In this document: piece by piece, positions 44,387 to 53,604 of the stretch | How the letters are laid out: every line of letters begins with the position of its first letter | How positions within the stretch are numbered: the stretch's first letter is position 1 | DNA from: Candidatus Phycosocius bacilliformis | Lineage (GTDB): Bacteria; Pseudomonadota; Alphaproteobacteria; Caulobacterales; Aquidulcibacteraceae | Direction of reading: 5' to 3' | Length of the DNA stretch: 64,000 bases | NCBI RefSeq assembly: GCF_003112735.1 | Contig: NZ_BFBR01000012.1 | Span: forward strand, 1-64,000 | Notes under the pieces: generated by a model | Database searches by the model: none | What the model was told of the DNA's origin: nothing | What the model saw: only the letters and a program-made list of their open reading frames with translations | Translations under genes and position numbers: made by a program

Positions 44387-45660
44387 ATGAGAGATGACGT
44401 AGCACCTGTAAGCCGCAGACGACTAACAGGTGCTATGGCCCCGGCAAACTGGGCCTGCTTCAAGGCTGGATCGGTAAGAATGTCCCCGCCTTTCAAGCCC
44501 CAGAAATCGATGAAACTGACCACTTCCAGCGACGGCAATACTTGCCACGCATAGGCTTGGCGTGGCTCAGATGGTGGGTTAGCCAACACTAGGCCAGAGC
44601 CATTCAAGGGCTCAAACGGGCCGAAAAGCGATGGACCGACCATGCCATAAAGCCCTGTTGGCCCGCGGGCGACAGTGGGATCAAAAATATGGGACTGGGT
44701 TGACCAGAACAAGTAATAGAGCCCGTCATGAACAAACATGTGCGGACGCTCAAGCTCACTGGCCAGTCCATAAGCGTCGACCAAAGGCGGCAGGAGCGTA
44801 AAGGGCCCGTGACCATCGAGGTCATCGGCACGCGCCAGACCGATCACGCCATCATAAGCTGTGGTTGAAGCGTGCGGCGGACGTGAGGCGGTAAACAATA
44901 CATAACCTTGACCATCAACGGGATCACGAAACCAATAAGGGTCGCGGAAGCCTTTGATCTGGCCTGGCACGCCTTGATGAATTGATAAGTCAGCATAAAG
45001 TTGACCTTGATTTTCGACCGTCTGAGCAAGACCCTGCCACTGTGTCACCTGCGGCAGCGCCCCAGACAGATCGAGCTTCCCTTGGGCCTGGAACAAGCGT
45101 TGTTCAAAGTCCGGCTGGGCTTGCCCGCGCCGACCAGCCGCGGTGAACCATAGGCTCACAACACCAGTACCGGGATCAAATCGCGTCGACCCTGACCATT
45201 CCCGACTGCCGGGGGAAAAGCCATCGGGCAGCAGATTACCGCAATCACGCCAGCCTTCGCATGTCTTCAGCAAAAGCCGCATGCGGGCCATGTTGTGCCG
45301 TTCATCTGGATCGGCCATACGCGGGGCCGAGAGCATAACCCACAGGCTTCCCTGCGGCAGCTCAACCAGGTCGCCATTATCAAGTTGAACAGGCCAGATG
45401 TCCCATAAGGTCAAAGTAGGATCGAGTTGGACCACGTCCTCGGCCATAAACACATGCGGACAAGGCAGCTGATCAAAATCCAGCTTTGCGAGATGCTTGG
45501 CCGTCCAAAAGCTGGGCTCAAAGGAGGGCAAGGACAAAGCCCGGCGTGTGGGAGACGGAGATGCTGGCACGCTAAGAGGATCCTGACATAAGGTCTGAAA
45601 AGGCTCGACAGTGAGCGGATTAGGCGGGGACCCTTTCGGACGCGCAATGGGTATCGACAA
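44383..45660 (-). CDS. GH68 levansucrase/inulosucrase-type beta-fructosyltransferase
   Basis: 425 residues as drawn. GH68 enzymes split sucrose and transfer fructose to water or to growing levan/inulin. Key residues: nucleophile D87 in WDIWP, EWSGS at 154-158, transition-state stabiliser in FRDPYW (Asp 240), and acid/base E304 in ELERPHM. No signal peptide is seen, as in some Gram-negative GH68 enzymes exported without one. The start is uncertain: TTG at 45660 overlaps the halogenase gene by 41 bases with a poor ribosome site, while GTG at 45570 is an alternative giving 395 residues with all catalytic residues kept. Last gene of the TBDR-halogenase operon. Confidence 0.9.
   Translation of the reverse strand: MSIPIARPKGSPPNPLTVEPFQTLCQDPLSVPASPSPTRRALSLPSFEPSFWTAKHLAKLDFDQLPCPHVFMAEDVVQLDPTLTLWDIWPVQLDNGDLVELPQGSLWVMLSAPRMADPDERHNMARMRLLLKTCEGWRDCGNLLPDGFSPGSREWSGSTRFDPGTGVVSLWFTAAGRRGQAQPDFEQRLFQAQGKLDLSGALPQVTQWQGLAQTVENQGQLYADLSIHQGVPGQIKGFRDPYWFRDPVDGQGYVLFTASRPPHASTTAYDGVIGLARADDLDGHGPFTLLPPLVDAYGLASELERPHMFVHDGLYYLFWSTQSHIFDPTVARGPTGLYGMVGPSLFGPFEPLNGSGLVLANPPSEPRQAYAWQVLPSLEVVSFIDFWGLKGGDILTDPALKQAQFAGAIAPVSRLRLTGATSSLI
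44400..44435. terminator. 10-bp stem-loop at convergent gene ends
   Basis: TAGCACCTGT (44400-44409) and ACAGGTGCTA (44426-44435) are exact complements around a 16-base loop, inside the last codons of GH68 and just after the oxygenase stop. No T tract; it may stop or stabilise either transcript. Confidence 0.45.
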
Positions 45661-47140
45661 AGGCCTGGTGGGACGTGGTTTGTTCGGCCGCAGCGGCCAT
45701 AGCGGCCTTCAACTTGGCCAGATAGTCACGGCCATCTATGCCACGGAAGTCAAAAAGAGGGTCGACATCTTCGGGGATATTGCCTTGGCCGATGTGCACG
45801 GCAAGCCAGCTTGGCTGACCGAACAAATCCATATCGCGCGCAATATGGCGCCCATAGCGACGGAAGTGGTCGATCTTAAGCTGAAGAGTCTCGGGTATCT
45901 CCATCGCGGCACAATAACGCCAAAGCGGACTGTCATCGCGTGTGGTGAGCTTGTAATGCAAGACGAGAAAATCGCGAATACGCTCAAACTCTGTTGCGGC
46001 GACGTGATTGTATTCATTGACAATCAGTGGGTCGAAGTCACGCTGGGGGAAAAGCGCCAGAAGTTTAGAAATCCCAGCTTGTATCAGGTGGATAGAGGTT
46101 GACTCTAAGGGTTCAAGGAAGCCACTCGACAAACCAATGGCCACCACATTGGCTTCCCAGAATTTCTCACGCCGACCTGTGGTAAAGCGCAAGCGGTTGG
46201 GCCCAGCCAAAACCTCTCCATCGAGATTGGCGCGCAAGGTCGCTTCAGCCTCATCATCTGAGATGAACTTGCTACAATAGACATAGCCATTGCCGGTGCG
46301 ATGCTGCAAGGGAATGCGCCATTGCCAACCCGCTTCTCGCGCGGTCGACCGCGTATAGGGCAACATGCCTTCAACCTTGGCACACGGCATTGCCACCGCC
46401 CGGTCACACGGCAGCCAATGCGTCCAATCCTGATAGCCAACCTTCAGCGTTTCCCCAATAAGAAGCCCCCGGAAACCAGAGCAGTCAATGAAGAGGTCGC
46501 CGGTCAGCTCGGTCCCATTCTCCAGTGTCACGCCTTCGACAAAACCAGTCTCGCCATTCTGTCGAACACTTACAACTTTGCCTTCATGGCGGATGACACC
46601 ACGGGCTTCTGAATAGTCGCGCAACAAGCGGGCATATAGGCCAGCATCAAAATGATAGGCATAGTCAAAGGTCGACAACACATGGCGCGGATCTGGATTC
46701 GGTCGGGTGAAGCGACCGCGCTGGGCCAATGCCCATGCCATTGAAAAATCGTCAAAGGCGGTTGAGTCTCCTGCCGCACGCGCTTTCAGCCAATAATGAT
46801 GCAGGCCAACAATATCGAAGGCACGGCCATGAGGACCAAAGGGGTGAAAGTAGCGATTCCCCAGACCACCCCAATCCACAAACTCAATACCGAGTTTGAA
46901 CGAGCCCTTGGTCTTGGCAACAAACTCGCGTTCATCAATGCCCAACATCTCATTGAAGGTGCGGATCGGAGGTATAGTCGCCTCACCCACGCCGACAGTG
47001 CCTATCTGGTCGGACTCCACCAAAACAATGCGGCAGTCACGCTTAAGCGTGTTGGCCAAGGCAGCCGCAGTCATCCAGCCAGCAGAGCCACCGCCGACAA
47101 TCACGATGGATCGGATTCGTTTATCAGTAGAGGCGGTCAT
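45620..47140 (-). CDS. Flavin-dependent tryptophan halogenase-like protein
   Basis: 506 residues. FAD site [11 protein letters not shown] at 16-26. The conserved Lys of halogenases is K82 in [13 protein letters not shown]. The WxWxIP motif appears as WQWRIPL, blocking monooxygenase chemistry in true halogenases. C-terminal [18 protein letters not shown] is also characteristic. Halogenase-like proteins are commonly found beside TBDRs in Caulobacter and Xanthomonas relatives, with no halogenated product known, so sugar- or receptor-linked flavin chemistry is possible. Downstream of the TBDR by 164 bases and overlapping GH68. Confidence 0.9.
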   Translation of the reverse strand: MTASTDKRIRSIVIVGGGSAGWMTAAALANTLKRDCRIVLVESDQIGTVGVGEATIPPIRTFNEMLGIDEREFVAKTKGSFKLGIEFVDWGGLGNRYFHPFGPHGRAFDIVGLHHYWLKARAAGDSTAFDDFSMAWALAQRGRFTRPNPDPRHVLSTFDYAYHFDAGLYARLLRDYSEARGVIRHEGKVVSVRQNGETGFVEGVTLENGTELTGDLFIDCSGFRGLLIGETLKVGYQDWTHWLPCDRAVAMPCAKVEGMLPYTRSTAREAGWQWRIPLQHRTGNGYVYCSKFISDDEAEATLRANLDGEVLAGPNRLRFTTGRREKFWEANVVAIGLSSGFLEPLESTSIHLIQAGISKLLALFPQRDFDPLIVNEYNHVAATEFERIRDFLVLHYKLTTRDDSPLWRYCAAMEIPETLQLKIDHFRRYGRHIARDMDLFGQPSWLAVHIGQGNIPEDVDPLFDFRGIDGRDYLAKLKAAMAAAAEQTTSHQAFVDTHCASERVPA

Positions 47141-47304
47141 AGCGACACCTTGAGCAAGAATCGTTCAGTTTGTGAAAATGGGGCCGAAAGCGTCCGCGAT
47201 CAGCCCCATTCCATCAGCTTCCTGCCCTGTGGAAGCTGTATATCGGCTTTTGCGGGGGCTTGGAACCGGGTATCCCCGCACCAGGCCTCCGCCACGGCGT
47301 CACC

Positions 47305-49797
47305 TTAGAAGGTGTAGCGGATCGCCGCGGTCACGGTACGGCCCAAAGCCGGATTACCGCTGATTACAGTTGGGTTGACCGTGGGGTCAGCCACCCCGCC
47401 ATTGCCGCGCAGGTCGAACTTGTTGAACAAATTATATGCCGAGAGGCTGAGTTCAATATTGTCGCGGATCTGATACTTGGCGGTGGCGTTGAGAATGGCA
47501 GCACCCGGATATTCGCGGCCTGCATCATCAATTGACGAGGTCTGACCGGTGCTGCTGACACCCAATGTTATTTTGTCATTGAGGTCATAATTAGCTGCAA
47601 CGGTGAAGCTAAGATCTGGGATCCCGGGTGCGCGGGTGAACGGGCCTGAGCCTCCTGTGGAAGTAGGCCGCGAGATCTTCGCATTAGAATATGTCGCGTT
47701 ACCGATGACCGACAATGGGCCATTACGATAGGTGGCATAAGCTTCCGCACCGCTCGACTCATATTTGGCGTCGATCACGCACCCACCAGCACCGCCGGGG
47801 CAGCGGGTTGCAGAGAGTTCAAACGTCGATTGCTTGAAATCGCCCTGCAGCAGAGTGAGTTCCAGCGTGTAACGCCCGCCCAGCAGATCACCGCGATTCT
47901 TCAAGCCAAGTTCGTCTTGATTGACGAAATCGACCGACGCCGTCCGGCCCGCTTGGGTCAACGAACCATCGGCATTAATCTTTCCACTGACAGTCTGCCG
48001 GTCGCCATTAAATCGGCCACCTTTGGAACTGCGGACAAAGAGGCTGGTGTCCTCATTGACCTTGTAAAGTGCCCCAACCGACCATGACGTATAATCCCGG
48101 GTGTAGCCCAGACGCTCACGAGCGCCATTGGCGCGAATGGTGGCAATTTGTACGCCACCAGAATTGACCAGGAACTCCGACCCACCTGCAACGGTGGTGC
48201 CGCGTGCCTTGACGGATTCAAAACGCACAGAGCCGTCGAGTGCAAACTTCTCCGCATCCAATTCCAACGCGATGTAGGGCGCTGTGTTGGTGTAAGACAG
48301 GTCATAATCGCGGGCGCAACAATCACCCCAATTGTTGTTATAGCCCGAGATGCCTTCTTGCGTCAGCTTATTGCCAGCCGCATCAAAGAGATCGAGTTGG
48401 GATGGATTGTTGCCATTGACTTCACGCAGCGATTTATTGACATGCCAGTCCATGGCAATGTCCTGCTTCATGTAGAAATAGCCAACACGGGCAGTCAGAG
48501 CACCAAAGCCGGTGTCATATTTTCCCGTCAGCTTGAAGTCATTGGCCGTGCTACCAATGTCGCGAATATTGGTTCTGACATTCACATTGTTGTCGACATA
48601 AGTGTCGGTGAAGGTCTGGCCAGCCCGCGGGCCAGCGGCATAGCGAATGCTTGCCACAGTCGCATTGGGCAAGCCAGGACGGCTGATTGTAGAGCCAATG
48701 ATGCTGGCACGTGTCGTGACGTTCAAGAAGGGCGACGCAAAGCCACCGCTCATATCAGTCCAACGGAAATTGTTGTCCACGCTCCAATTGTCATTGATAT
48801 TGTAGCGCAACTGACCACCCAAAGCGGTTGCCTTGGTGGTGATACCATCCATCGCTACGCGCTCAAGCACGCCGTCACGGTTAAAGATCAAGAAGTCCTT
48901 GTTATAGACCGAATAATTTGAGTTCTTTCGACCGTCAAATCCAGGAAAGGCTTTGATGTTGCTGACTTTTTTGCCCGAAATGGTCGCAAGAGCGGGCGAG
49001 CCAGTATAATTGGGCTCTTGGGTGTCGGCGATCTTGAACAGGACGCGGAAGAAACCTTTATCGTCAGCGAAATCATGGGTCAGATTGCCCTTGATCTGGT
49101 AGGAATTGCTGACATCATAGCCAGGGTCCAGCGGGCCGGCACCCTTCTTTACAAAGCCACCGATGTGAAAGCGTGTCTGATCGCTGATTGGGCTGCCATA
49201 TCGGAAGTCCAAGCGGTTTTCATCAAAGCCCAGACCTGTGTTGAGCTGGACATAGCCGCCCTTCTGAGCGCCCGTGTTGGAAATGTAGTTGATGACTGCA
49301 CCGGGGGCTTGCGAGGCATAAGTCGAGGCAGAGCCGCCGCGAACACCTTCGACATTGGCAACGCTGGCATCAAAACGGGTCCAGTAGTCATTATTGCCAA
49401 ACTGGATGTCGCCAAACAAAACCGTTGGCAGGCCATCTTCCTGGATCTGGACGAATGGTGAACCACCTGTTGCCACGGGTAGACCGCGAACCGCGATGTT
49501 GGAATTGCCGCCAGGACCTGCCGTGCCTGCGACCTGAATCCCTGGGATCATGCGCAGCAATTCTGATTCAGAGCTTGGCTTGAAATCGGCAATGGCTTGC
49601 GCATTGACCGTGGTAACCGAAACCGAGCTGTTGATTTGGGTACGGTTGCCGCCAGAGGCAGTCACGATCACAACTTCCAGACCATCGGGCTCAGCCTGTT
49701 GCGTAGGGGCTTGTTGGGCCACTGCAGGCGCACCTGCCGCCAGCGCAGTAACCAGCGCCAGCGCGGAGACGCAATTGGAGAAACGGGCGACCTTCAT
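47305..49797 (-). CDS. TonB-dependent receptor of the sucrose/fructan-type locus
   Basis: 830 residues. Signal peptide ends at APAVAQQ; TonB-box-like LEVVIVTASG. The plug (SELLRMIPGIQVAGT, NIAVRGLPV, VANVEGVRGGSASTYASQAPGAVINYIS) is followed by a barrel ending IRYTF. A Cys-Cys pair (NWGDCCARDYD) and RCPGGAGGC lie in predicted outer loops. Two LacI-type operators precede the start. With GH68 and an SLC45-like transporter in the same regulon, the predicted cargo is sucrose or fructo-oligosaccharide; this is context-based. Confidence 0.94.
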   Translation of the reverse strand: MKVARFSNCVSALALVTALAAGAPAVAQQAPTQQAEPDGLEVVIVTASGGNRTQINSSVSVTTVNAQAIADFKPSSESELLRMIPGIQVAGTAGPGGNSNIAVRGLPVATGGSPFVQIQEDGLPTVLFGDIQFGNNDYWTRFDASVANVEGVRGGSASTYASQAPGAVINYISNTGAQKGGYVQLNTGLGFDENRLDFRYGSPISDQTRFHIGGFVKKGAGPLDPGYDVSNSYQIKGNLTHDFADDKGFFRVLFKIADTQEPNYTGSPALATISGKKVSNIKAFPGFDGRKNSNYSVYNKDFLIFNRDGVLERVAMDGITTKATALGGQLRYNINDNWSVDNNFRWTDMSGGFASPFLNVTTRASIIGSTISRPGLPNATVASIRYAAGPRAGQTFTDTYVDNNVNVRTNIRDIGSTANDFKLTGKYDTGFGALTARVGYFYMKQDIAMDWHVNKSLREVNGNNPSQLDLFDAAGNKLTQEGISGYNNNWGDCCARDYDLSYTNTAPYIALELDAEKFALDGSVRFESVKARGTTVAGGSEFLVNSGGVQIATIRANGARERLGYTRDYTSWSVGALYKVNEDTSLFVRSSKGGRFNGDRQTVSGKINADGSLTQAGRTASVDFVNQDELGLKNRGDLLGGRYTLELTLLQGDFKQSTFELSATRCPGGAGGCVIDAKYESSGAEAYATYRNGPLSVIGNATYSNAKISRPTSTGGSGPFTRAPGIPDLSFTVAANYDLNDKITLGVSSTGQTSSIDDAGREYPGAAILNATAKYQIRDNIELSLSAYNLFNKFDLRGNGGVADPTVNPTVISGNPALGRTVTAAIRYTF

Positions 49798-49865
49798 GAC
49801 TTAACTCCCATTCAGTGTTCATAGCTAAGGCTCTGTCGGCCTGCCTGATGGCTTGATACCATCTA

Positions 49866-49879
49866 TGCAATGGATTGCA
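49866..49879. promoter_or_regulatory. LacI-type operator, TBDR promoter, proximal
   Basis: TGCAATGGATTGCA, a symmetric half-site pair, 69 bases before the receptor ATG. Matches the site at 41607-41620. Confidence 0.7.
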
Positions 49880-49889
49880 AGAACGATGA

Positions 49890-49903
49890 TGCAATCCATT
49901 GCA
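49890..49903. promoter_or_regulatory. LacI-type operator, TBDR promoter, distal
   Basis: TGCAATCCATTGCA, the second copy of the palindrome, centred 24 bases from the first. Paired sites are consistent with cooperative or tetrameric LacI binding. Confidence 0.7.
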
Positions 49904-50031
49904 TAAATTTTGAGGTTTCGACGAACATCGATTGATTATGCTCGGTTTTCAGTCAAGCGATCCCCAGCCCATGATCGAAGGCTTGGTGCAGATCGCTGGA
50001 GCGACTCAGTCAAACAGGCAGAGAACCATGG

Positions 50032-50919
50032 TCAGACCAAGGCATTTTCAGCCAGCCACAAAGCTCCCAACAGCCCGGCATCTAAGCCAAGGCCCGCACC
50101 CACCACGTCAAAGCCGCCCTCGCCGGGGGCAGCTGTGCCATAGGGACCGATCAAGGCGGCGGCTTTGTCTGCCACACGTCTTACTAGGCCATTTCGGGCC
50201 ATCACGCCGCCACCAAATATCACGCGCTTAACGGCTGTAGTCAGGACCAGATTGGCCGCCAAATGCGCCAGATAATGGGCTTCGATATCCCAAGCAGGGT
50301 GATCGTCTGGCAGGTCTGAAGCCTGCACCCCCCAGCGCGCCACCAATGCCGGGGCGGATGCCAACCCCTCGATGCAATCGCCGTGGAAGGGGCACACGCC
50401 TGCAAACGTCAAGTCATCATAATGACGTGGTGCCCGCATATGGCCAGCTTCTGGATGCATCGTACCCCAGACGGGTTTGCCGCCCAGCAAGAGTCCCGCA
50501 CCGATCCCGGTTCCCACCGTGACATAGGCAATGTCATCTAGGCCACGCCCGGCACCCCAAGCCCGCTCGGCAAAAGCGGCCGCTGTCACATCCGTTTCCA
50601 GTGCGATGGTGCAGCCCGTGCCACGTGCCAGCATACCGGCCACGTCCGTGCCCGACCAATGCGGCTTTGTTGTCGCCAGAATATGGCCCCAACGAGGGTG
50701 AGCTGGATTGACGGCCAACGGGCCAAAGCACGCTATGCCGATGCGTTTCACCGCCCGACCAGCTTGTGCCTCCGCCTGGAAGAAAGCAATCGCGTGGCCA
50801 AGGGTCTCCTCAGGCGTGGTGGTTGGGAATGCGGTTCGCGCAAGAATGGAGTCTTTGCCGTCAAACACCGCACAGCGCCAGGAAGTCCCCCCCGCGTCAA
50901 TTCCGCCAAACAAAGCCAC
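50032..50919 (-). CDS. ROK-family sugar kinase (fructokinase/mannokinase-like)
   Basis: 295 residues from a GTG start set by AAAAGGGGTAGGGGC. ATP-binding GGIDAGGTSWRCAV, catalytic ETDVTAAAFAE, and the ROK zinc cluster HPEAGHM...GVCPFHGDCIEG with its His and three Cys. It resembles ScrK/GmuE-type enzymes that phosphorylate fructose and mannose with ATP. Placed last in the glycosylglycerate operon, it would phosphorylate the hexose released by GH63. It could equally serve fructose from the neighbouring GH68 locus. Confidence 0.9.
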   Translation of the reverse strand: MALFGGIDAGGTSWRCAVFDGKDSILARTAFPTTTPEETLGHAIAFFQAEAQAGRAVKRIGIACFGPLAVNPAHPRWGHILATTKPHWSGTDVAGMLARGTGCTIALETDVTAAAFAERAWGAGRGLDDIAYVTVGTGIGAGLLLGGKPVWGTMHPEAGHMRAPRHYDDLTFAGVCPFHGDCIEGLASAPALVARWGVQASDLPDDHPAWDIEAHYLAHLAANLVLTTAVKRVIFGGGVMARNGLVRRVADKAAALIGPYGTAAPGEGGFDVVGAGLGLDAGLLGALWLAENALV

Positions 50920-50923
50920 GCCC

Positions 50924-51073
50924 CTACCCCTTTTCGCGCGTCATCGTGCGGGAAGCCCCCGCCCAGACCCGCGCTGCTCTAACCAGAAATGATAATCGTG
51001 CAAGGCCGCCAGACGCTGTTTGTGCGGTCAGGTTCCAATTTATCGGATCATAGGTGGCGATCCTACGCGCCAT
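50924..51073 (-). CDS. Possible 49-residue protein between MFS and ROK kinase genes
   Basis: ATG at 51073 follows AGGTGAGG with six-base spacing and overlaps the MFS stop by 11 bases; the stop is four bases before the kinase start. The fit is that of a coupled operon gene. The product is basic (MARRIATYDPINWNLTAQTA...) with 13 of its residues Arg, Lys or Thr and no known family. It could be a small protein or just a fortuitous frame in a 143-base gap. Confidence 0.4.
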   Translation of the reverse strand: MARRIATYDPINWNLTAQTASGGLARLSFLVRAARVWAGASRTMTREKG

Positions 51074-52319
51074 GTTGCGCCTCACCTGAATCGACCGCCA
51101 CTGCCCGGCTGAGAAGTGGCCAAGCGACAATAAGGGTCACCACAGCGAGGACATAAAGCCCTGCCATCATGGCAAATCCAGCAGCAAGCCCGGTGTAAAC
51201 CGCCATCGCAGGCAAGGCAAAACTGGTAATGCCAGCCCCAATGAAACCCAACATGGTCATGAGGCCTGCCGCCGTGGCGCGTGCCTCCGGCGGCATGACG
51301 TCGTGCATCGCCGCATAGATACAGCCATCAAACAGCCCCTTGCCAAAACTGGTCGCAAACAAAAGCAAGCCAACCAAAGTGGCGCTGTGCGCCCAAGGGA
51401 AAGGTATCAGGAACAGCGCTGCCAAGCTCAAGCCAATGGCCAGAACAACAAAGCGACCTGTTGGACGGCGGGCAGCAAAACTGTCGGCCATAAAGCCGCC
51501 CACCAAAACCGAGAAAAAGCCAGCCGTGGTAATCATCACCGGGCCGACAAGTGCACTATCTGCCAGATTGAGGCCCAGCACATCATGGGCATAAGTATTG
51601 CACCAGTTGAGAACAGCCGACGACGCAGAGGTCGCCAAAAAGAATACCCCACACAAAATGAGCGCTGCGGGGTTCTTCAAAATGATGCCAATTGGTTCTG
51701 CCTTCTTTTCATCAGGCTTGGCGGTTGCCCCAGGTGCATCATCGCGCAGGAAGGCGAACAAGACCGCCATCACAACGAAACCTAGGGCCGCAAACACCAC
51801 GAAGGGGGCTGGCCAGCCATAATGATCTGCGAGTTTACCTGCAACCCAGCCACCAATCCCACCGCCTGCAAAAACCGCCGTCTGATGAATCGACAGGGCG
51901 CGGCTGCGCATGGAAGGCTTGTGCCACGCGCTGATCAGCGCTGTAGCGGTGGGATAATAAGTCGACTCTCCAACAGCCACGAGGGTACGCATTGCCAAAA
52001 GCATGGCAAAACCTGTCGCAAGAGGCATAATGCCGGTCGCGAGGCTCCAGAACACGAGACCATAAATGATCATGGTGCGTCGACGCACACTATCGCCCAT
52101 GCGCCCGAACACAAATGCGCAGACCGCATAGGTCCAAAAGAAAGTGGTATCGATGATACCCAATTGGACATCGGTCAAACTGAAGGCATCCCGCAACAAT
52201 GGCTTGACCGAGTTAAGGATGGAGCGGTCTGCTGCATTGAGGAAAGACACCATCCACAGCAATCCGATTAGGATCCAAGGATAGCGGTCGGAAGCTGGCT
52301 TGTGTGTTAGATTTTGCAT
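51063..52319 (-). CDS. MFS transporter of the glycosylglycerate locus
   Basis: 418 residues, 12 helices, from ATG 52319, seven bases after the GH63 stop and preceded by GAGGA. N-terminal VSFLNAADRSILNSVKPLLRDAFSLTDVQLGIIDTTFFWTYAVCAFVFGRMGDSVRRRTM shows MFS motif A. SLRSHQTAVFAGGGIGGWVAGKLADHYGW resembles the ACS (anion:cation symporter) and spinster-like groups, suited to an organic anion such as a glycosylglycerate. Longer open frame upstream is spurious. Confidence 0.88.
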   Translation of the reverse strand: MQNLTHKPASDRYPWILIGLLWMVSFLNAADRSILNSVKPLLRDAFSLTDVQLGIIDTTFFWTYAVCAFVFGRMGDSVRRRTMIIYGLVFWSLATGIMPLATGFAMLLAMRTLVAVGESTYYPTATALISAWHKPSMRSRALSIHQTAVFAGGGIGGWVAGKLADHYGWPAPFVVFAALGFVVMAVLFAFLRDDAPGATAKPDEKKAEPIGIILKNPAALILCGVFFLATSASSAVLNWCNTYAHDVLGLNLADSALVGPVMITTAGFFSVLVGGFMADSFAARRPTGRFVVLAIGLSLAALFLIPFPWAHSATLVGLLLFATSFGKGLFDGCIYAAMHDVMPPEARATAAGLMTMLGFIGAGITSFALPAMAVYTGLAAGFAMMAGLYVLAVVTLIVAWPLLSRAVAVDSGEAQHGA

Positions 52320-52326
52320 CTTGTCC

Positions 52327-53604
52327 TCATCGGCCGCACCAGGCCAGCCACATGGCTGCCGTCCAAGAAAAATCAGGTCCGCCGGACCCCGCCCCCGTCT
52401 CCGGGCTAAAGCTTTCATAAAAGCCTGAGACTTCAATCAGCTTGGCAGAATCAGTTCGAATGCGGTCGGCCCATTCAAGATGGCCAGCTTCACGCAGGCC
52501 TTCAGCGACCATGTAGCTGACCACCAGCCAGATCGGTCCACGCCAATAGCGCTTGTGGTCATAGGCACGGCTGCCTTTCTCAAGGCTTGGCAGCAAGTAG
52601 GTTGCACTGCGGGTCAGCCGGTTAAGGCCATCGAGCAGGCGCAGGCGTTGATGGCTTGTACCAACCCCGGCATAAAAGGCCAAAAAGCTGGCATTGGTTA
52701 CAAGTCCAGAGCTTTTCCCGGTGATTACATCGCGCGAACAATAGGCACCGACAGCTTCATCCCACAGATAGTCCATACCGCTTTCGGACAGAGCAATCCT
52801 TGCCTCCAATTCTTCAACTACCGCAGAATCGCCGCGCGCTTTGGCCAGGACAAGAAGGTCGCGATTGGCCCGCAACAGCTCCATCGACATCCCAACATCC
52901 AACATTCGGAATGGGCCGTGATCTGCAATGGTGCGGTGGTTCCAGCCGCTGGCCCGCCCGAATTGGAGAATGGCGACATAGCGGTCATATTCAACTGCGG
53001 TAGGTCGCATGGCAGCATCGACATGACCTGTATCGCGGCGCTGATAGGACCCGACCTGAGACGTATCAATCCGGGCCAAGGCGTCATCCCACTCACTGCT
53101 GTTATCGCGCCCAGTTTCCCAATTATGGGTCACCATCACCAGACCATTGCCCAGTGGATCGCGATAGGTATGGAACCAGCGATGGCTCTTGAGGCAGGCC
53201 TCATACAGGGCTGCCATGCGTGGGTGTTGTGGATCAGCCCCCTCATCTTCCCACAAGCGGCGAACGATGGAGGCCAGTACCGGGGGTTGGGTAATGCCCG
53301 ACGTCGGTGGGGTCTTGCCAGTTGCCCAAACAGATGGACCGGGGAAGTAGCCCGGATCGTCTTGATGGAAAATGATATGGGGGATCATGCCATCATCCCA
53401 TTGACCCGAGACAAGCGTCTCAATTTCTTGCCAGGCTCGATTGCGATCAAAAGCGGCAAAACCCAGCGCGACAAAGGCCGAATCCCAATTCCATTGATAG
53501 GGGTATAGCCCGCGGGTTGGCACCGTGTAGCCACCCCGGTCGTTGCGCCGCAGGATATCGCGGGCCTGCTCAGAAAGATCAGGCGCACTATGGTCCTGAG
53601 TCAT
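52327..53604 (-). CDS. GH63 glycosidase, mannosylglycerate/glucosylglycerate hydrolase-like
   Basis: 425 residues, soluble, no signal peptide. The (alpha/alpha)6 barrel has RGLYPYQWNWDSAF at 31-44, HNWETGRDNSSEWDDAL at 160-175 with D167 as the likely general acid, YWRGPIWLVVSY at 353-364 and GFYESFSPETGAGSGGPDFSWTAAMW at 394-419 with E397 as the likely base. Length and motifs match the MgH/GgH branch of GH63, which splits 2-O-alpha-mannosyl- or glucosyl-D-glycerate into hexose and D-glycerate, rather than long eukaryotic GH63 glucosidase. The next gene upstream encodes a glycerate kinase and overlaps by ATGA, which supports this substrate. Confidence 0.85.
   Translation of the reverse strand: MTQDHSAPDLSEQARDILRRNDRGGYTVPTRGLYPYQWNWDSAFVALGFAAFDRNRAWQEIETLVSGQWDDGMIPHIIFHQDDPGYFPGPSVWATGKTPPTSGITQPPVLASIVRRLWEDEGADPQHPRMAALYEACLKSHRWFHTYRDPLGNGLVMVTHNWETGRDNSSEWDDALARIDTSQVGSYQRRDTGHVDAAMRPTAVEYDRYVAILQFGRASGWNHRTIADHGPFRMLDVGMSMELLRANRDLLVLAKARGDSAVVEELEARIALSESGMDYLWDEAVGAYCSRDVITGKSSGLVTNASFLAFYAGVGTSHQRLRLLDGLNRLTRSATYLLPSLEKGSRAYDHKRYWRGPIWLVVSYMVAEGLREAGHLEWADRIRTDSAKLIEVSGFYESFSPETGAGSGGPDFSWTAAMWLAWCGR

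Noticed and set aside
48148-48921. 257-residue plus-strand frame
   Set aside because: Shadow of the TonB receptor.
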